A stretch of DNA of 64,000 nucleotides, taken from the NCBI GenBank assembly GCA_947630725.1, contig CANRIS010000002.1:212997-276996 (forward strand), in the 5' to 3' direction. This document shows positions 55,099 through 63,772 of the stretch, in pieces (positions within the stretch are counted from its first letter, which is position 1; every line of letters starts with the position of its first letter). The notes under the pieces were generated by a model, which saw only the letters and a list, made by a program, of their open reading frames with translations, was not told the origin of the DNA and did not search any database. The stretch comes from an uncultured Clostridia bacterium (GTDB lineage Bacteria; Bacillota; Clostridia; Lachnospirales; CAG-274). Both the position numbers and the translations under genes were made by a program.

Positions 55099-56723
55099 GT
55101 TTGGGGGGTTGTTTTTGAGGCGCGTATTTTTTGTCTTACGGGGAGGATGCGGGAGGCTGAAACAGAAAGCTCATCTACGCCCATTTCCATAAAGCGCTGG
55201 GTAAGCTCTGTGTCGGAGCCGAGCTCGCCGCAGATGCCTGCCCATATGCCTGCTGCGTGAGCGTTTTTGCATACAAGCTCTATAAGGCGAAGGACGGCCT
55301 CGTGGTGAGTGTCTGCAATGGCTTCGAGCTTTGCATTCTGTCTGTCAACGGCAAGGGTATACTGCGTAAGATCGTTTGTGCCTATGGAGAAGAAGTCCAC
55401 AAGTCTTGCAAGCTTATCGCTTATTACAGCCGCTGCGGGTGTTTCTATCATTATGCCCTCTTCTATGCTTTCGTTAAAGGGGATTTTTTCTGACTTAAGC
55501 TCTTCCTTTACGGAAGCTGAAATTTCCTTTATTTTTATTACTTCGGCTTCCGAAATTATCATGGGGTACATAATGGCTATGTTTCCGAATGCGCTGGCTC
55601 TCAAAAGCGCCCTGAGCTGAGTTTTGAAAATTTCGGGACGATCAAGGCATATCCTTATGGCTCTGTAGCCTAAAGCGGGATTATCCTCCTTGTCAAGACC
55701 AAAATAGTCCACCTGCTTGTCAGCGCCTATGTCGAGGGTCCTTATAATAACCTTTTTGCCTGCCATAAGCTGAGCTACTTTTTTGTAGGCTTCAAACTGC
55801 TGTTCTTCGGTGGGGAAGTCATCCGATTCAAGATAGAGAAACTCACTTCTGAAAAGACCTATTCCCTTTGCATCATTTTTAAGAACATCGGCAACATCGC
55901 CTACGCCGCCTATATTGGCATATAGCTTTATGTGCTTTCCGTCAAGGGTCACGTCCTCCTTGCCCTTAAGGGCTTTGAGAAGCTCCTTTTCCTCAGCCTG
56001 TTTTTTAAGCTTTATTTCATAGTCTGCCAATATGTCGGGATCAGGGTCTATAATAAGCAGCCCCTTGCTGCCGTCTACAACTGCCTGTTTTCCGTGCCAT
56101 GCCTTATCTATGTCGATCCCTATAAGAGCGGGAATATCCATATTTCTGGCAAGAATAGCCGTGTGGGAGTTTGAGGAGCCAAGTCTTGTTACAAATGAAA
56201 GAAGATTCGCCTTGTCCATCTGTACCGTTTCGCTGGGAGCCAGATCTTCCGCTATTAAAATAACAGGCTCTGTAGGAGTATTTGTGTTTTCGCTGCCTGT
56301 AAGTACATTTACCACCCTTTCGGAGATGTCCTTCATATCGGCTGCTCTTGCCTTAAAATAGTCATCGTCCATAGAGGCAAACATATCCGCCAGATTATCT
56401 CCTGTTTTCGCCACGGCATATTCCGCATTCACCTTTTCCGTCTCTATTATACTTGTTACGGACTCGTTAAATTCATCGCCCTCAAGAAACATTTGGTGAA
56501 CCTCAAATATGGCGGCATTTTCCTCGCCTACCTCCTTGAGAGCTTTTTCGTATATCTCCCCAAGCTGCCTGAGCGCCTCGGCCTTTGCTTCTTCATATCT
56601 TTGTTTTTCCGCCTCGATGTCGTCTATCGAACGTCTCCTGACCTGTCCCGTTTCCTTTGAATAGAAGAAAATCTTGCCTACGACTACTCCCTTTGCTATG
56701 GCCTTGCCCTTATATTCCTCCAT
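55095..56723 (-). CDS. ptsI: PTS Enzyme I
   Basis: 542 residues. Phosphorylates HPr from PEP. Phospho-His block GSSNSHTAILARNMDIPALIG is here split as GSSNSHTAILARNM; PEP-binding SIGTNDLTQYTLAVDRQN and catalytic Cys region GICGELGSD follow. The stop codon lies within the IS-end-like element, so the last few residues (after ILPVRQKIRASK) may have been replaced. The length remains within the clostridial range of about 540. Last gene of the sucrose operon, 18 bases after ptsH. Confidence 0.96.
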   Translation of the reverse strand: MEEYKGKAIAKGVVVGKIFFYSKETGQVRRRSIDDIEAEKQRYEEAKAEALRQLGEIYEKALKEVGEENAAIFEVHQMFLEGDEFNESVTSIIETEKVNAEYAVAKTGDNLADMFASMDDDYFKARAADMKDISERVVNVLTGSENTNTPTEPVILIAEDLAPSETVQMDKANLLSFVTRLGSSNSHTAILARNMDIPALIGIDIDKAWHGKQAVVDGSKGLLIIDPDPDILADYEIKLKKQAEEKELLKALKGKEDVTLDGKHIKLYANIGGVGDVADVLKNDAKGIGLFRSEFLYLESDDFPTEEQQFEAYKKVAQLMAGKKVIIRTLDIGADKQVDYFGLDKEDNPALGYRAIRICLDRPEIFKTQLRALLRASAFGNIAIMYPMIISEAEVIKIKEISASVKEELKSEKIPFNESIEEGIMIETPAAAVISDKLARLVDFFSIGTNDLTQYTLAVDRQNAKLEAIADTHHEAVLRLIELVCKNAHAAGIWAGICGELGSDTELTQRFMEMGVDELSVSASRILPVRQKIRASKTTPQT

Positions 56724-56741
56724 AAAAAACCCTCTCCTTTA

Positions 56742-56999
56742 TCAAAGATTGCTCTTGAAAAACTGCTCCATATCGTCTGCTGCCTTTGCTTCATCGCCGC
56801 CTTCAACGCTTACGGTTACTTCTGTACCGCACTTTATGCCAAGACCCATAAGAAGAATAAGCTTTGACGCATCTGCGCTTTTGCCGTTTGCGGATATAGT
56901 GACCTTGCTGCCGCTTGCCTTTGCAGCCTTTGCCAGAAGTCCCGCAGGTCTTGCATGGATACCGATGGGGTCTGTGATAGTGTAGTTAAATGTTTTCAT
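56742..56999 (-). CDS. ptsH: PTS phosphocarrier HPr
   Basis: 85 residues, with the phospho-accepting His15 in GIHARPAGLLA. The regulatory-serine region reads DASKLILLMGLGI. Aligned with Bacillus HPr (KSIMGVMSLGI), the Ser46 position is Lys, with a Ser one residue earlier. If so, HPr kinase control would be lost or shifted. Lies between scrK and ptsI. Confidence 0.95.
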   Translation of the reverse strand: MKTFNYTITDPIGIHARPAGLLAKAAKASGSKVTISANGKSADASKLILLMGLGIKCGTEVTVSVEGGDEAKAADDMEQFFKSNL

Positions 57000-57031
57000 T
57001 TTAAAACTTCCTTTCTTTTAATATATATTTT

Positions 57032-57979
57032 TTATTTTACCTCATTTGGGTAGGAGGCTATTGCCCCCTGTTTTGTTACGCTTACCGCACAAAAACGGTT
57101 TGCAAAATCCAGAGCCTTTTTTAAAACATCTATGGAGATATAAGAGACATTTTGGGCAGTAAGCCCCATTTCTGCCGCCTTATAGAGAAAAGCTCCGATA
57201 AAGCCGTCTCCTGCGCCCGTTGTATCTATGGCCTTTACGGCGACAGGCGGCGCAGCCGCAAAATCCTTCCTGCGCAAAAGCTCTGCGCCCTCGGCTCCCT
57301 TTGTGTATATTACAATTTCCGTATTTCCTCTAAAAAGTATATCCCTTGCCCTTTCGGGAGTTTTTTCCCCTGTTATAAACTCTATTTCCTCATCCGAGAT
57401 TTTTACAATATGCGCCATAGGCATAAATTCAAGCACAGTTTTTTTAAGGGCGTTTCTGTCATTCCAGAGGTTGAATCTCAGATTCGGATCAAAGCTTACA
57501 AGCATATTTTTTTCAAGGGATAGAGCTATGGCCTTTCTGTGAGCCTCCTTCATAGGGAAATCACCCAAAGAAACGGAACAGAAATGGAGCATATCTCCCT
57601 CGCCGAACCAATCCTCTCTTATATCATCGGGAGAAAGAAGCATATCGGCGCCGGGGTTTCTGTAGAATGAAAATTCCCTGTTTCCGTCATTTTTAAGAGC
57701 CACAAATGCAAGACTCGTATTTGCCTTATCGGTGCGGAGTATGTGGGAACAGTCTATGTTGTATCCTTCAAGCTCTTCGACTATCTTGTCTCCGAAAGGG
57801 TCAGCACCAAGCTGGGTAATAAGCCCTGAGCTTCCCCCAAGCTTTGAAAAGGCTCCGCATACATTTGCGGGAGCGCCGCCCACATGGGGAGAAAAGGCTG
57901 ATATGTCCTTTATGCTTTTATCACTTTCGCAGGGAATAAAGTCTATAAGGGCTTCTCCTATGGCTATAAGCTTTTTCAT
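57032..57979 (-). CDS. scrK: Fructokinase (PfkB family)
   Basis: About 315 residues. Phosphorylates the fructose released by sucrose-6-phosphate hydrolase. HVGGAPANVCGAFSKLGG near residue 32 and the catalytic DTTGAGDGFIGAFLYK (about 250) are signature motifs. The ATG at 57979 overlaps the hydrolase stop in an ATGA; an upstream TTG at 57988 was not chosen. Confidence 0.93.
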   Translation of the reverse strand: MKKLIAIGEALIDFIPCESDKSIKDISAFSPHVGGAPANVCGAFSKLGGSSGLITQLGADPFGDKIVEELEGYNIDCSHILRTDKANTSLAFVALKNDGNREFSFYRNPGADMLLSPDDIREDWFGEGDMLHFCSVSLGDFPMKEAHRKAIALSLEKNMLVSFDPNLRFNLWNDRNALKKTVLEFMPMAHIVKISDEEIEFITGEKTPERARDILFRGNTEIVIYTKGAEGAELLRRKDFAAAPPVAVKAIDTTGAGDGFIGAFLYKAAEMGLTAQNVSYISIDVLKKALDFANRFCAVSVTKQGAIASYPNEVK

Positions 57980-59364
57980 CGGTAACAAACCTCCATATTT
58001 TTCATTTCATAGAGCCTTATGCGTCCCGAACCTATGAGGGAGCTTCTGCTCTTTGTGTAAAACATAGATGTCATAACATACTCTCCCTCATTTATATATA
58101 TTTCAATAACGGAGCTGTCGCAAAGCAGCCGCAGACTTTTAAGCCTATCAAGCCTTAGCTTACGGGAGGTTCTGCCAAAGCTTTTAAGCCTTATCTCAAA
58201 TATGCCCTCTTTATAGGTTATATCTACAGCCTCTCTTATGTTGGCGTAAAAATCTCCCTCTATATCGGTTATTATGATGTCGGCCTTTTCTGCTTCAAAG
58301 CATTCTCCCGCCTTTATCTCTCTTTCTTCAAGCCTCAGAGCTTCAAGCTCCTCTGCGGGACTTTGATATATTCTGCCGTTTTTATATTCAAGTATACGGG
58401 GAACGCTAAGGCAGTTCTGCCAGCCTTTTTCCGCTGTGGGATTTGTGTAGTCGGCGTCCGGCATACCTACCCAGCCTATGAGTATCCTTCTTCCCCTGTC
58501 ATCCCGAAAGGTCTGAGGAGCATAAAAATCAAAGCCGTAGTCCCATTCCTCAAAGCCCTCGGGCATATAATCCTCAAAAATACTTTTGTCAGACAAAAAA
58601 TATCCGCTCTGATATATGTTCTGAAGTCTGTACTCCTCATTTTTTACCCCTTGGGGAGATACCGAAAGCACAGTTTTTTCTCCGAGTCTGAATACATCGG
58701 GACATTCCCACATATAGCCGAATTTTTCCGCTGTGGTAATTTCCTTTAAAAATCTCCAGTCCCTATCGGGTCTTTCGCTTTCATACAGAAGAACGGCCCC
58801 CCTATCATCCAGGCGTCTCGCACCCAAAACCATATAATATTTCCCATTTTCCTTCCAGACCTTGGGATCTCTTATATGACAGGTATAGCCCTCGGGATAT
58901 TCGTCCCAGCCTATAAGCAGCTTTTTTTCATAACCGCTGTCATTTGAATATACCACATTGGTCTGTCTGCCTGAAGTTATGTAGTCATAGTCACCATCTT
59001 TAAGCTTTACGTTTCCCGTATAGAAAATATGCAGCTTATCACCCTCGGCAAGACCGGAGCCTGAATAAACTCCGTCTGCGTCCCACACCGTATCGGTCAC
59101 AAGGGGAACGCCCATATACTTCCACCTGATAAGGTCACTGCTTTTGTAGTGTCCCCAGTACTTTTCGCCGCCGTTCGGGTTCTTGGGAGAGTACTGAAAA
59201 AAAACATTGTACTCGCCTCTGCACTGACACAGGCCGTTTGGGTCGTTGAGCCAGCCTACAGGGGGCATAAGGTGAAAGCCCTGTCGGAAGCTGTCCCTGT
59301 TTATAAGGGGCAGCTTTTCCTCCGCAAGCCTGATTTCTTCAAAAATACGATCCTTTGATTCCAA
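57976..59364 (-). CDS. scrB: Sucrose-6-phosphate hydrolase (GH32)
   Basis: 462 residues, intracellular (no signal). Splits sucrose-6-phosphate into glucose-6-phosphate and fructose. Nucleophile Asp in GWLNDPNGLCQ, stabilising Asp in IRDPKVW, acid/base Glu in MWECPDVF, and a C-terminal beta-sandwich. Start is TTG behind GGTGAG; it fits the family length. Confidence 0.95.
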   Translation of the reverse strand: MESKDRIFEEIRLAEEKLPLINRDSFRQGFHLMPPVGWLNDPNGLCQCRGEYNVFFQYSPKNPNGGEKYWGHYKSSDLIRWKYMGVPLVTDTVWDADGVYSGSGLAEGDKLHIFYTGNVKLKDGDYDYITSGRQTNVVYSNDSGYEKKLLIGWDEYPEGYTCHIRDPKVWKENGKYYMVLGARRLDDRGAVLLYESERPDRDWRFLKEITTAEKFGYMWECPDVFRLGEKTVLSVSPQGVKNEEYRLQNIYQSGYFLSDKSIFEDYMPEGFEEWDYGFDFYAPQTFRDDRGRRILIGWVGMPDADYTNPTAEKGWQNCLSVPRILEYKNGRIYQSPAEELEALRLEEREIKAGECFEAEKADIIITDIEGDFYANIREAVDITYKEGIFEIRLKSFGRTSRKLRLDRLKSLRLLCDSSVIEIYINEGEYVMTSMFYTKSRSSLIGSGRIRLYEMKNMEVCYR

Positions 59365-59384
59365 ATTCTCACCATCTTTGTCAA

Positions 59385-61292
59385 TTATTTGTGTACATCT
59401 ATTATTTTATCCGACTTGTTTACTTTTCCTGTTTTTACAACATTAAATTGTGAATAATCATCGCTGTTTGTAAGAAGCACGGCGGTTGTGGTGCTGTAGC
59501 CCGCAGCCTTTATCTTTGAAATGTCAAAGGTCATAATTTTCTGACCCATTACAACCTTGTCGCCCTCGTTTACAAAAAGCTTAAAGCCCTCGCCGTTCAT
59601 CTTTACAGTGTCAATGCCTACATGAATAAGTATTTCCATATCATTGGGACCTGTAATGCCTACTGCGTGACGAGTCTCGGTAACGGAGGACACAACGCCG
59701 TCATAAGGGGCGTATACCTCGCCTGTCTCAGGCTCTATGCCTACTCCGTCGCCCAAAACTCCCGAAGCAAAGGTTTCATCGGGTATGCTTTCCCTTGAAA
59801 TAACATTTCCCTTTATGGGAGAGTAAATTGCATTTTCATCTGTTTTTACAGTCTTTGTTTCAGCAGGCTTTTCTGCTGCATCGGCAGGTGCGGCTGTCTT
59901 TTCGGCAGGATCCTCGTCCTTATATCCGAAAATCCATGTAAGTATAAACGCAACACAAGCTGAAATTGCAAACATAAGTATATACTTTACGGGCATACTC
60001 ATACAGAGAAGTATACCGAAAATACCCGTTACGCCTGTTCCCGTTGCTCCAAGACCTGTGATCGAAGCAAAGAGTGCGCCGAATGCGCCGCCTATACAGC
60101 CGCATATAAAGGGCTTGAAATAGCGAAGGTTTACACCGAAGATAGCAGGCTCGGTTATTCCCATAAATGCGCTGAAGGCTGAAGGAAGAGCCATTGACTT
60201 TGTTCTTGCCTGTTTTGTCTTAAGACCAACGGCAAGTGTAGCTGCGCCCTGACCTATGTTTGCGGCGGAAGCAAGAGGCAGCCAGTAGGTCACGCCATAT
60301 CTTGCAAGCTGTCCCACGTCAATTACCGTGTACATATGGTGTACGCCCGCAACAACCGTAGGAGCATAAAAACCGCCCATTATAAAGCTGCCTATTCCCA
60401 GCGGCAAAGCTATAAGCATCTGAATACCGTCAATTATACTGTTTTCTATAAGCACGAAAATGGGGCCTATGATCGAATATGTAAGATAACCCGTAATAAA
60501 AACGCTTAAAAGAGGAGTTACAAAAAGATCGAACATTTCGGGCACGATTTTGTGGAGCCTCTTTTCTATAAAGCACATTACCCATACGGCTATTATAACG
60601 GGAATTACATGACCCTGATAACCGATAAGGTCTATGGAATAAAGACCGAACCATACGCTCTGCTTTACAAGTACGCCCTCTGTAGCTACCGTCCAGGCAT
60701 TCTGCAGGTCGGGGTGAATCATAAGCATACCTATAACTGCGCCCAAAAACGGATTTCCTCCGAAAACCTTTGCTGCGCTGTATGCTATCAGAATGGGAAG
60801 GAACACATAAGCCACATTGCTGAAAAGCTTTGCAAAAACATATATGGAGCTTGATGTGTCAATAGCTATAAAGCCATTGTTTACCATAAAGTTGAGCGCC
60901 TCCATTATTCCCATAAGAAAACCGCTGGCAACGATTGCGGGAATTATGGGGACGAATATGTCGCCCAGAGTTTTTATGGCTCTTTTAAATACGTTCTGCT
61001 TTGCGTTTGCCGCCTGCTTGACTTCTTCTTTAGAAGCGGCCGTAAGCCCCGAGATTTTTATAAACTCGTCATAAACCTTGTTTACCGTACCTGTTCCCAA
61101 AATGATCTGAAGCTGACCCGAAGCAAAAAACACGCCCTTTACTCCGTCAATTTCTTCCACTGCCTTGCTGTCGCACTTGTCGTTGTCCGCAATTACAAGG
61201 CGAAGCCTTGTGGCGCAGTGAGCGGCCGATACAAGATTTTCCTTACCGCCTACGCCTTCATAAATTTTTTTTGCCGTCAAACCATAATCCAT
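59385..61292 (-). CDS. Sucrose/beta-glucoside-type PTS permease EIIBCA
   Basis: 635-residue fused permease: EIIB (phospho-Cys in AAHCATRLRLVI, about residue 26), a ten-helix EIIC (about 100-450, including GITEPAIFGVNLRY), a linker rich in Ala/Glu/Lys/Pro, and EIIA of the glucose type (ILIHVGIDTVKMNG, phospho-His). Sucrose specificity is inferred from scrB and scrK next door. GGAGG precedes the ATG. First structural gene after the operator-promoter region. Confidence 0.93.
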   Translation of the reverse strand: MDYGLTAKKIYEGVGGKENLVSAAHCATRLRLVIADNDKCDSKAVEEIDGVKGVFFASGQLQIILGTGTVNKVYDEFIKISGLTAASKEEVKQAANAKQNVFKRAIKTLGDIFVPIIPAIVASGFLMGIMEALNFMVNNGFIAIDTSSSIYVFAKLFSNVAYVFLPILIAYSAAKVFGGNPFLGAVIGMLMIHPDLQNAWTVATEGVLVKQSVWFGLYSIDLIGYQGHVIPVIIAVWVMCFIEKRLHKIVPEMFDLFVTPLLSVFITGYLTYSIIGPIFVLIENSIIDGIQMLIALPLGIGSFIMGGFYAPTVVAGVHHMYTVIDVGQLARYGVTYWLPLASAANIGQGAATLAVGLKTKQARTKSMALPSAFSAFMGITEPAIFGVNLRYFKPFICGCIGGAFGALFASITGLGATGTGVTGIFGILLCMSMPVKYILMFAISACVAFILTWIFGYKDEDPAEKTAAPADAAEKPAETKTVKTDENAIYSPIKGNVISRESIPDETFASGVLGDGVGIEPETGEVYAPYDGVVSSVTETRHAVGITGPNDMEILIHVGIDTVKMNGEGFKLFVNEGDKVVMGQKIMTFDISKIKAAGYSTTTAVLLTNSDDYSQFNVVKTGKVNKSDKIIDVHK

Positions 61293-61321
61293 AAAAACAT
61301 ACCTCCTTAATATTGTTGATG

Positions 61322-61335
61322 TGGTATCGGTTTCA
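61322..61335. promoter_or_regulatory. LacI-type operator O1 (permease promoter)
   Basis: TGGTATCGGTTTCA, just downstream of the permease promoter. Nearly identical, in reverse orientation, to O2 at 61453. Confidence 0.7.
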
Positions 61336-61347
61336 CTTTATGATACA

Positions 61348-61376
61348 ATTATACTCCCACGAATCTTCTTTGTAAA
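61348..61376 (-). promoter_or_regulatory. Promoter of the sucrose structural genes
   Basis: TTTACA, 17 bases, TATAAT on the minus strand; O1 starts about 12 bases downstream of the -10. Confidence 0.75.
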
Positions 61377-61452
61377 TATGCATTTTATCTAAAGATTAGG
61401 CAGTCTAATTGTGCATTATTCCCAAATGCAAAAAATTTGCCGCATTATAATA

Positions 61453-61466
61453 TGTAAACGATACCA
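61453..61466. promoter_or_regulatory. LacI-type operator O2
   Basis: TGTAAACGATACCA; its complement TGGTATCGTTTACA differs from O1 at two positions. Lies between scrR and the permease promoter. Confidence 0.65.
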
Positions 61467-61484
61467 TACCAAGCCAAAAAATAA

Positions 61485-61516
61485 AAAACCCTTGTCCCAA
61501 AGTCCGAAACAAGGGT
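61485..61516 (-). terminator. Terminator of scrR
   Basis: On the minus strand AACCCTTGT pairs with ACAAGGGTT, then TTTTTATTTTTT. Confidence 0.8.
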
Positions 61517-61535
61517 TCTCCCGCAGTTTTCACCG

Positions 61536-62519
61536 TCATATCACAGCGGAGTTTCTGACTATTATTTCATAGCCCATTTTAATTTCTCTTCTTGCCTTTG
61601 TCTTTCCTTTTATCATATCAACAAGGAGCCGCCCCGCTTCCGACCCGCAGGCATCGTAATAATAGCGCACAGTGGTAAGCGATGGCTCTATCATCTCTCC
61701 GAAAATATTTCCTCCCACTCCGGCAACCATTATCTGATCGGGTATGGCTATGCCTCTGTCCTTCAGAAGCTTTACTGCGCCTACGGCAATGTTGTCCGTT
61801 GCGCATATTATGCCCCTCACCTCGGGTGCTTTTTCTATCAATTCTTTGCAGGCTCTGTAGCCGCCCTCTATGGAGAAATCGCTTTTTACTATATAATTTT
61901 CATCGTATTTTATCCCCTTGGAGCCAAGAGCCGTCTTATACCCGTTTTTTCTGGAAAGACCTGCCGCCTTGTCTCTTTCGGTCACGCCTATATAGCCTAT
62001 TTTGTCGGTTTTTTTAAGCATTCTTGCAGTCAGGGCCTTTACGCTGTTAAAATCATCGTGATAAACGCAGGAGACCCCCTCTATTTTTTGCGCAAGAACA
62101 ACAACCGGCACGTTCATTTCGGAAACAAGTCTCTTATGCTCCCCTGTTATTACGGTGCCTATAAGTATAACCCCGTCCACAAAGTTTTCATTAAAGGCTC
62201 TGAGATATTTAATTTCGTTTTTCTCGTTGTTTGCCGTATTGGCAAGCATAAGTCGATAGCCGCTCTCGGCTATGGAATCGCTTATGCCGTCGATCATTCC
62301 GCCTATCGCCTCGGAGTTTACTCTCGGAATTATCACGCCTATGGTGCCCGTCCGCTTTGTCCTCAGTGTCTGAGCCTGAGTGGAAGGAACATAGCTGTTT
62401 TCCTCAATGACCTTCTTCAGTATTTTTTTCTTTTCCTCACTCACATAGCCGTCATTTAAATATCTCGAAACAGTAGCCCTCGACACACCGGCAAGCTCCG
62501 CAATTTCTTTAATCGTCAT
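61536..62519 (-). CDS. scrR: LacI-family repressor of the sucrose operon
   Basis: About 327 residues. HTH (TIKEIAELAGVSRATVSRYL at the N-terminus) and hinge helix followed by a periplasmic-binding-like core (GTIGVIIPRVNSEAIGGMI ... GICATDNIAVGAV-like segment RGIICATDNIAVGA). The start at 62519 gives the normal LacI N-terminus; the frame opens seven codons earlier, too close to the promoter. Probably binds O1 and O2 and senses a sucrose-derived sugar. Confidence 0.88.
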   Translation of the reverse strand: MTIKEIAELAGVSRATVSRYLNDGYVSEEKKKILKKVIEENSYVPSTQAQTLRTKRTGTIGVIIPRVNSEAIGGMIDGISDSIAESGYRLMLANTANNEKNEIKYLRAFNENFVDGVILIGTVITGEHKRLVSEMNVPVVVLAQKIEGVSCVYHDDFNSVKALTARMLKKTDKIGYIGVTERDKAAGLSRKNGYKTALGSKGIKYDENYIVKSDFSIEGGYRACKELIEKAPEVRGIICATDNIAVGAVKLLKDRGIAIPDQIMVAGVGGNIFGEMIEPSLTTVRYYYDACGSEAGRLLVDMIKGKTKARREIKMGYEIIVRNSAVI

Positions 62520-62553
62520 AAAATCGCCCCATTCCCGCATAAATTCTAAAAAA

Positions 62554-62583
62554 ATTATATTTTACACCTACCCCCTTTGTCAA
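62554..62583 (-). promoter_or_regulatory. Promoter of scrR
   Basis: TTGACA, 18 bases, TATAAT on the minus strand. Confidence 0.65.
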
Positions 62584-62660
62584 GCCCTATTTCTTAAACC
62601 ACCCCACATATCCAATCTGATACCCAAACATAAACATCAATAATTTCAACAAAACATCAT

Positions 62661-63335
62661 ATAAACTTTGATTTTCAATAACAATTTCCACCCCACCCCG
62701 ATTTCTTTCATGTACCGCTTATATCTCCCGCCAAACGCAAAGGCTTTGCCGAAAGCCACTGGATATGAGTACGCAATGTCAGCGGAGCATGAATATCCTT
62801 GATCTTTTGCATTTTTAGGTTTTAAAATTGTAAGTAACAGCTGTTGAGTTGTTTAATTTTCATAACTTCGATATAAAAAAGCTTCATAAACTTTGATTTT
62901 CAATAACAACTTCCACCCCCCCCCACCCCGATTTCTTTCATGTACCGCTTATATCTCCCGCCAAACGCAAAGGCTTTGCCTGAAGCCGCCGATTAGAGTT
63001 AAGCAGCGTCAGCAGAGCATGAATATCCTTGATCTTTTGCGTTTTTAAGTTTTAAAATTGTAAGTAACAGCTGTTGAGTTGTTTAATTTTCATAACTTCG
63101 ATATAAAAAGCTTCATAAACTTTGATTTTCAATAACAACTTCCACCCCACCCCACCCCGATTTCTTTCATATCTCCCGCCAAACGCAAAGGCTTTGCCTG
63201 AAGCCGCCGATTAGAGTTAAGCAGCGTCAGCAGAGCATCAATATCCTTGATCTTTTGCGTTTTTAAGTTTTAAAATTGCAAATAAACAGATGTTGAATTG
63301 TTCAATTTTCATAACTTCGATATAAAAAAGCTTCA
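62661..63335. repeat. Three tandem ~225-bp repeat units
   Basis: Units at about 62661-62885, 62886-63114 and 63115-63335, each starting ATAAACTTTGATTTTCAATA and ending ATATAAAAA-GCTTC. They share a C-rich tract, CCAAACGCAAAGGCTTTGCC, GAATATCCTTGATCTTTTGC and GTAACAGCTGTTGAGTTGTT-like blocks. Units 2 and 3 are closest; unit 3 lacks about 11 bases. On the minus strand their middle section aligns with the left two thirds of the IS-end-like element at 49365. No coding frame seen. Confidence 0.85.
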
Positions 63336-63374
63336 AAAGGAATATTATAATAAAAAACAGGAGATTTTTAAACA

Positions 63375-63611
63375 ATGGAAATTTTAAAAAATTTATTTGA
63401 AGGTGTAAAGAAAAATTCTGCTATCAGTTATATTCTGGTGTTAGCGGCAATCTGCCTTACAGGCTTTTTCTGTATTCGCCCATTGGTCCTTTCCCATTTT
63501 CCCACTATGTCGGTTTCCGCCGCAAAAAAAGCCCTTCCCATCTACTGCGTAAACCGAAACGACAACAAAATTGCCATCTCCTTCGACGCCGCCTGGGGAG
63601 CGGGTAGATAG
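63375..63611 (+). pseudogene. Truncated polysaccharide deacetylase (PdaB-like)
   Basis: 78 codons: an N-terminal membrane helix (SYILVLAAICLTGFFCI) and the PdaB-like entry LPIYCVNRNDNKIAISFDAAWG. The frame stops two codons later, where family members continue for about 190 residues through the NodB catalytic domain. The downstream bases do not resume the family in another frame. A remnant of a sporulation-type deacetylase. AAAACAGGAG lies 11 bases before the ATG. Confidence 0.75.
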
Positions 63612-63772
63612 AGAAGCAATTATTAACCCTCAAAAAACCGCAAAAATCAGGGCTTTTTGACCAATATTTATTTTTATGAAAGAAGCCGATATACCCAAAA
63701 ATTTTCCTTTCAGAAAAAATTAGTGCAAGTATTGTTCCGATAAATTGGTTTGTTTTATTCCGATATTGTTGA

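Noticed and set aside
62661..63335. CRISPR array
   Set aside because: Units are about 225 bases, internally uniform, with no short repeat/spacer alternation and no cas genes.
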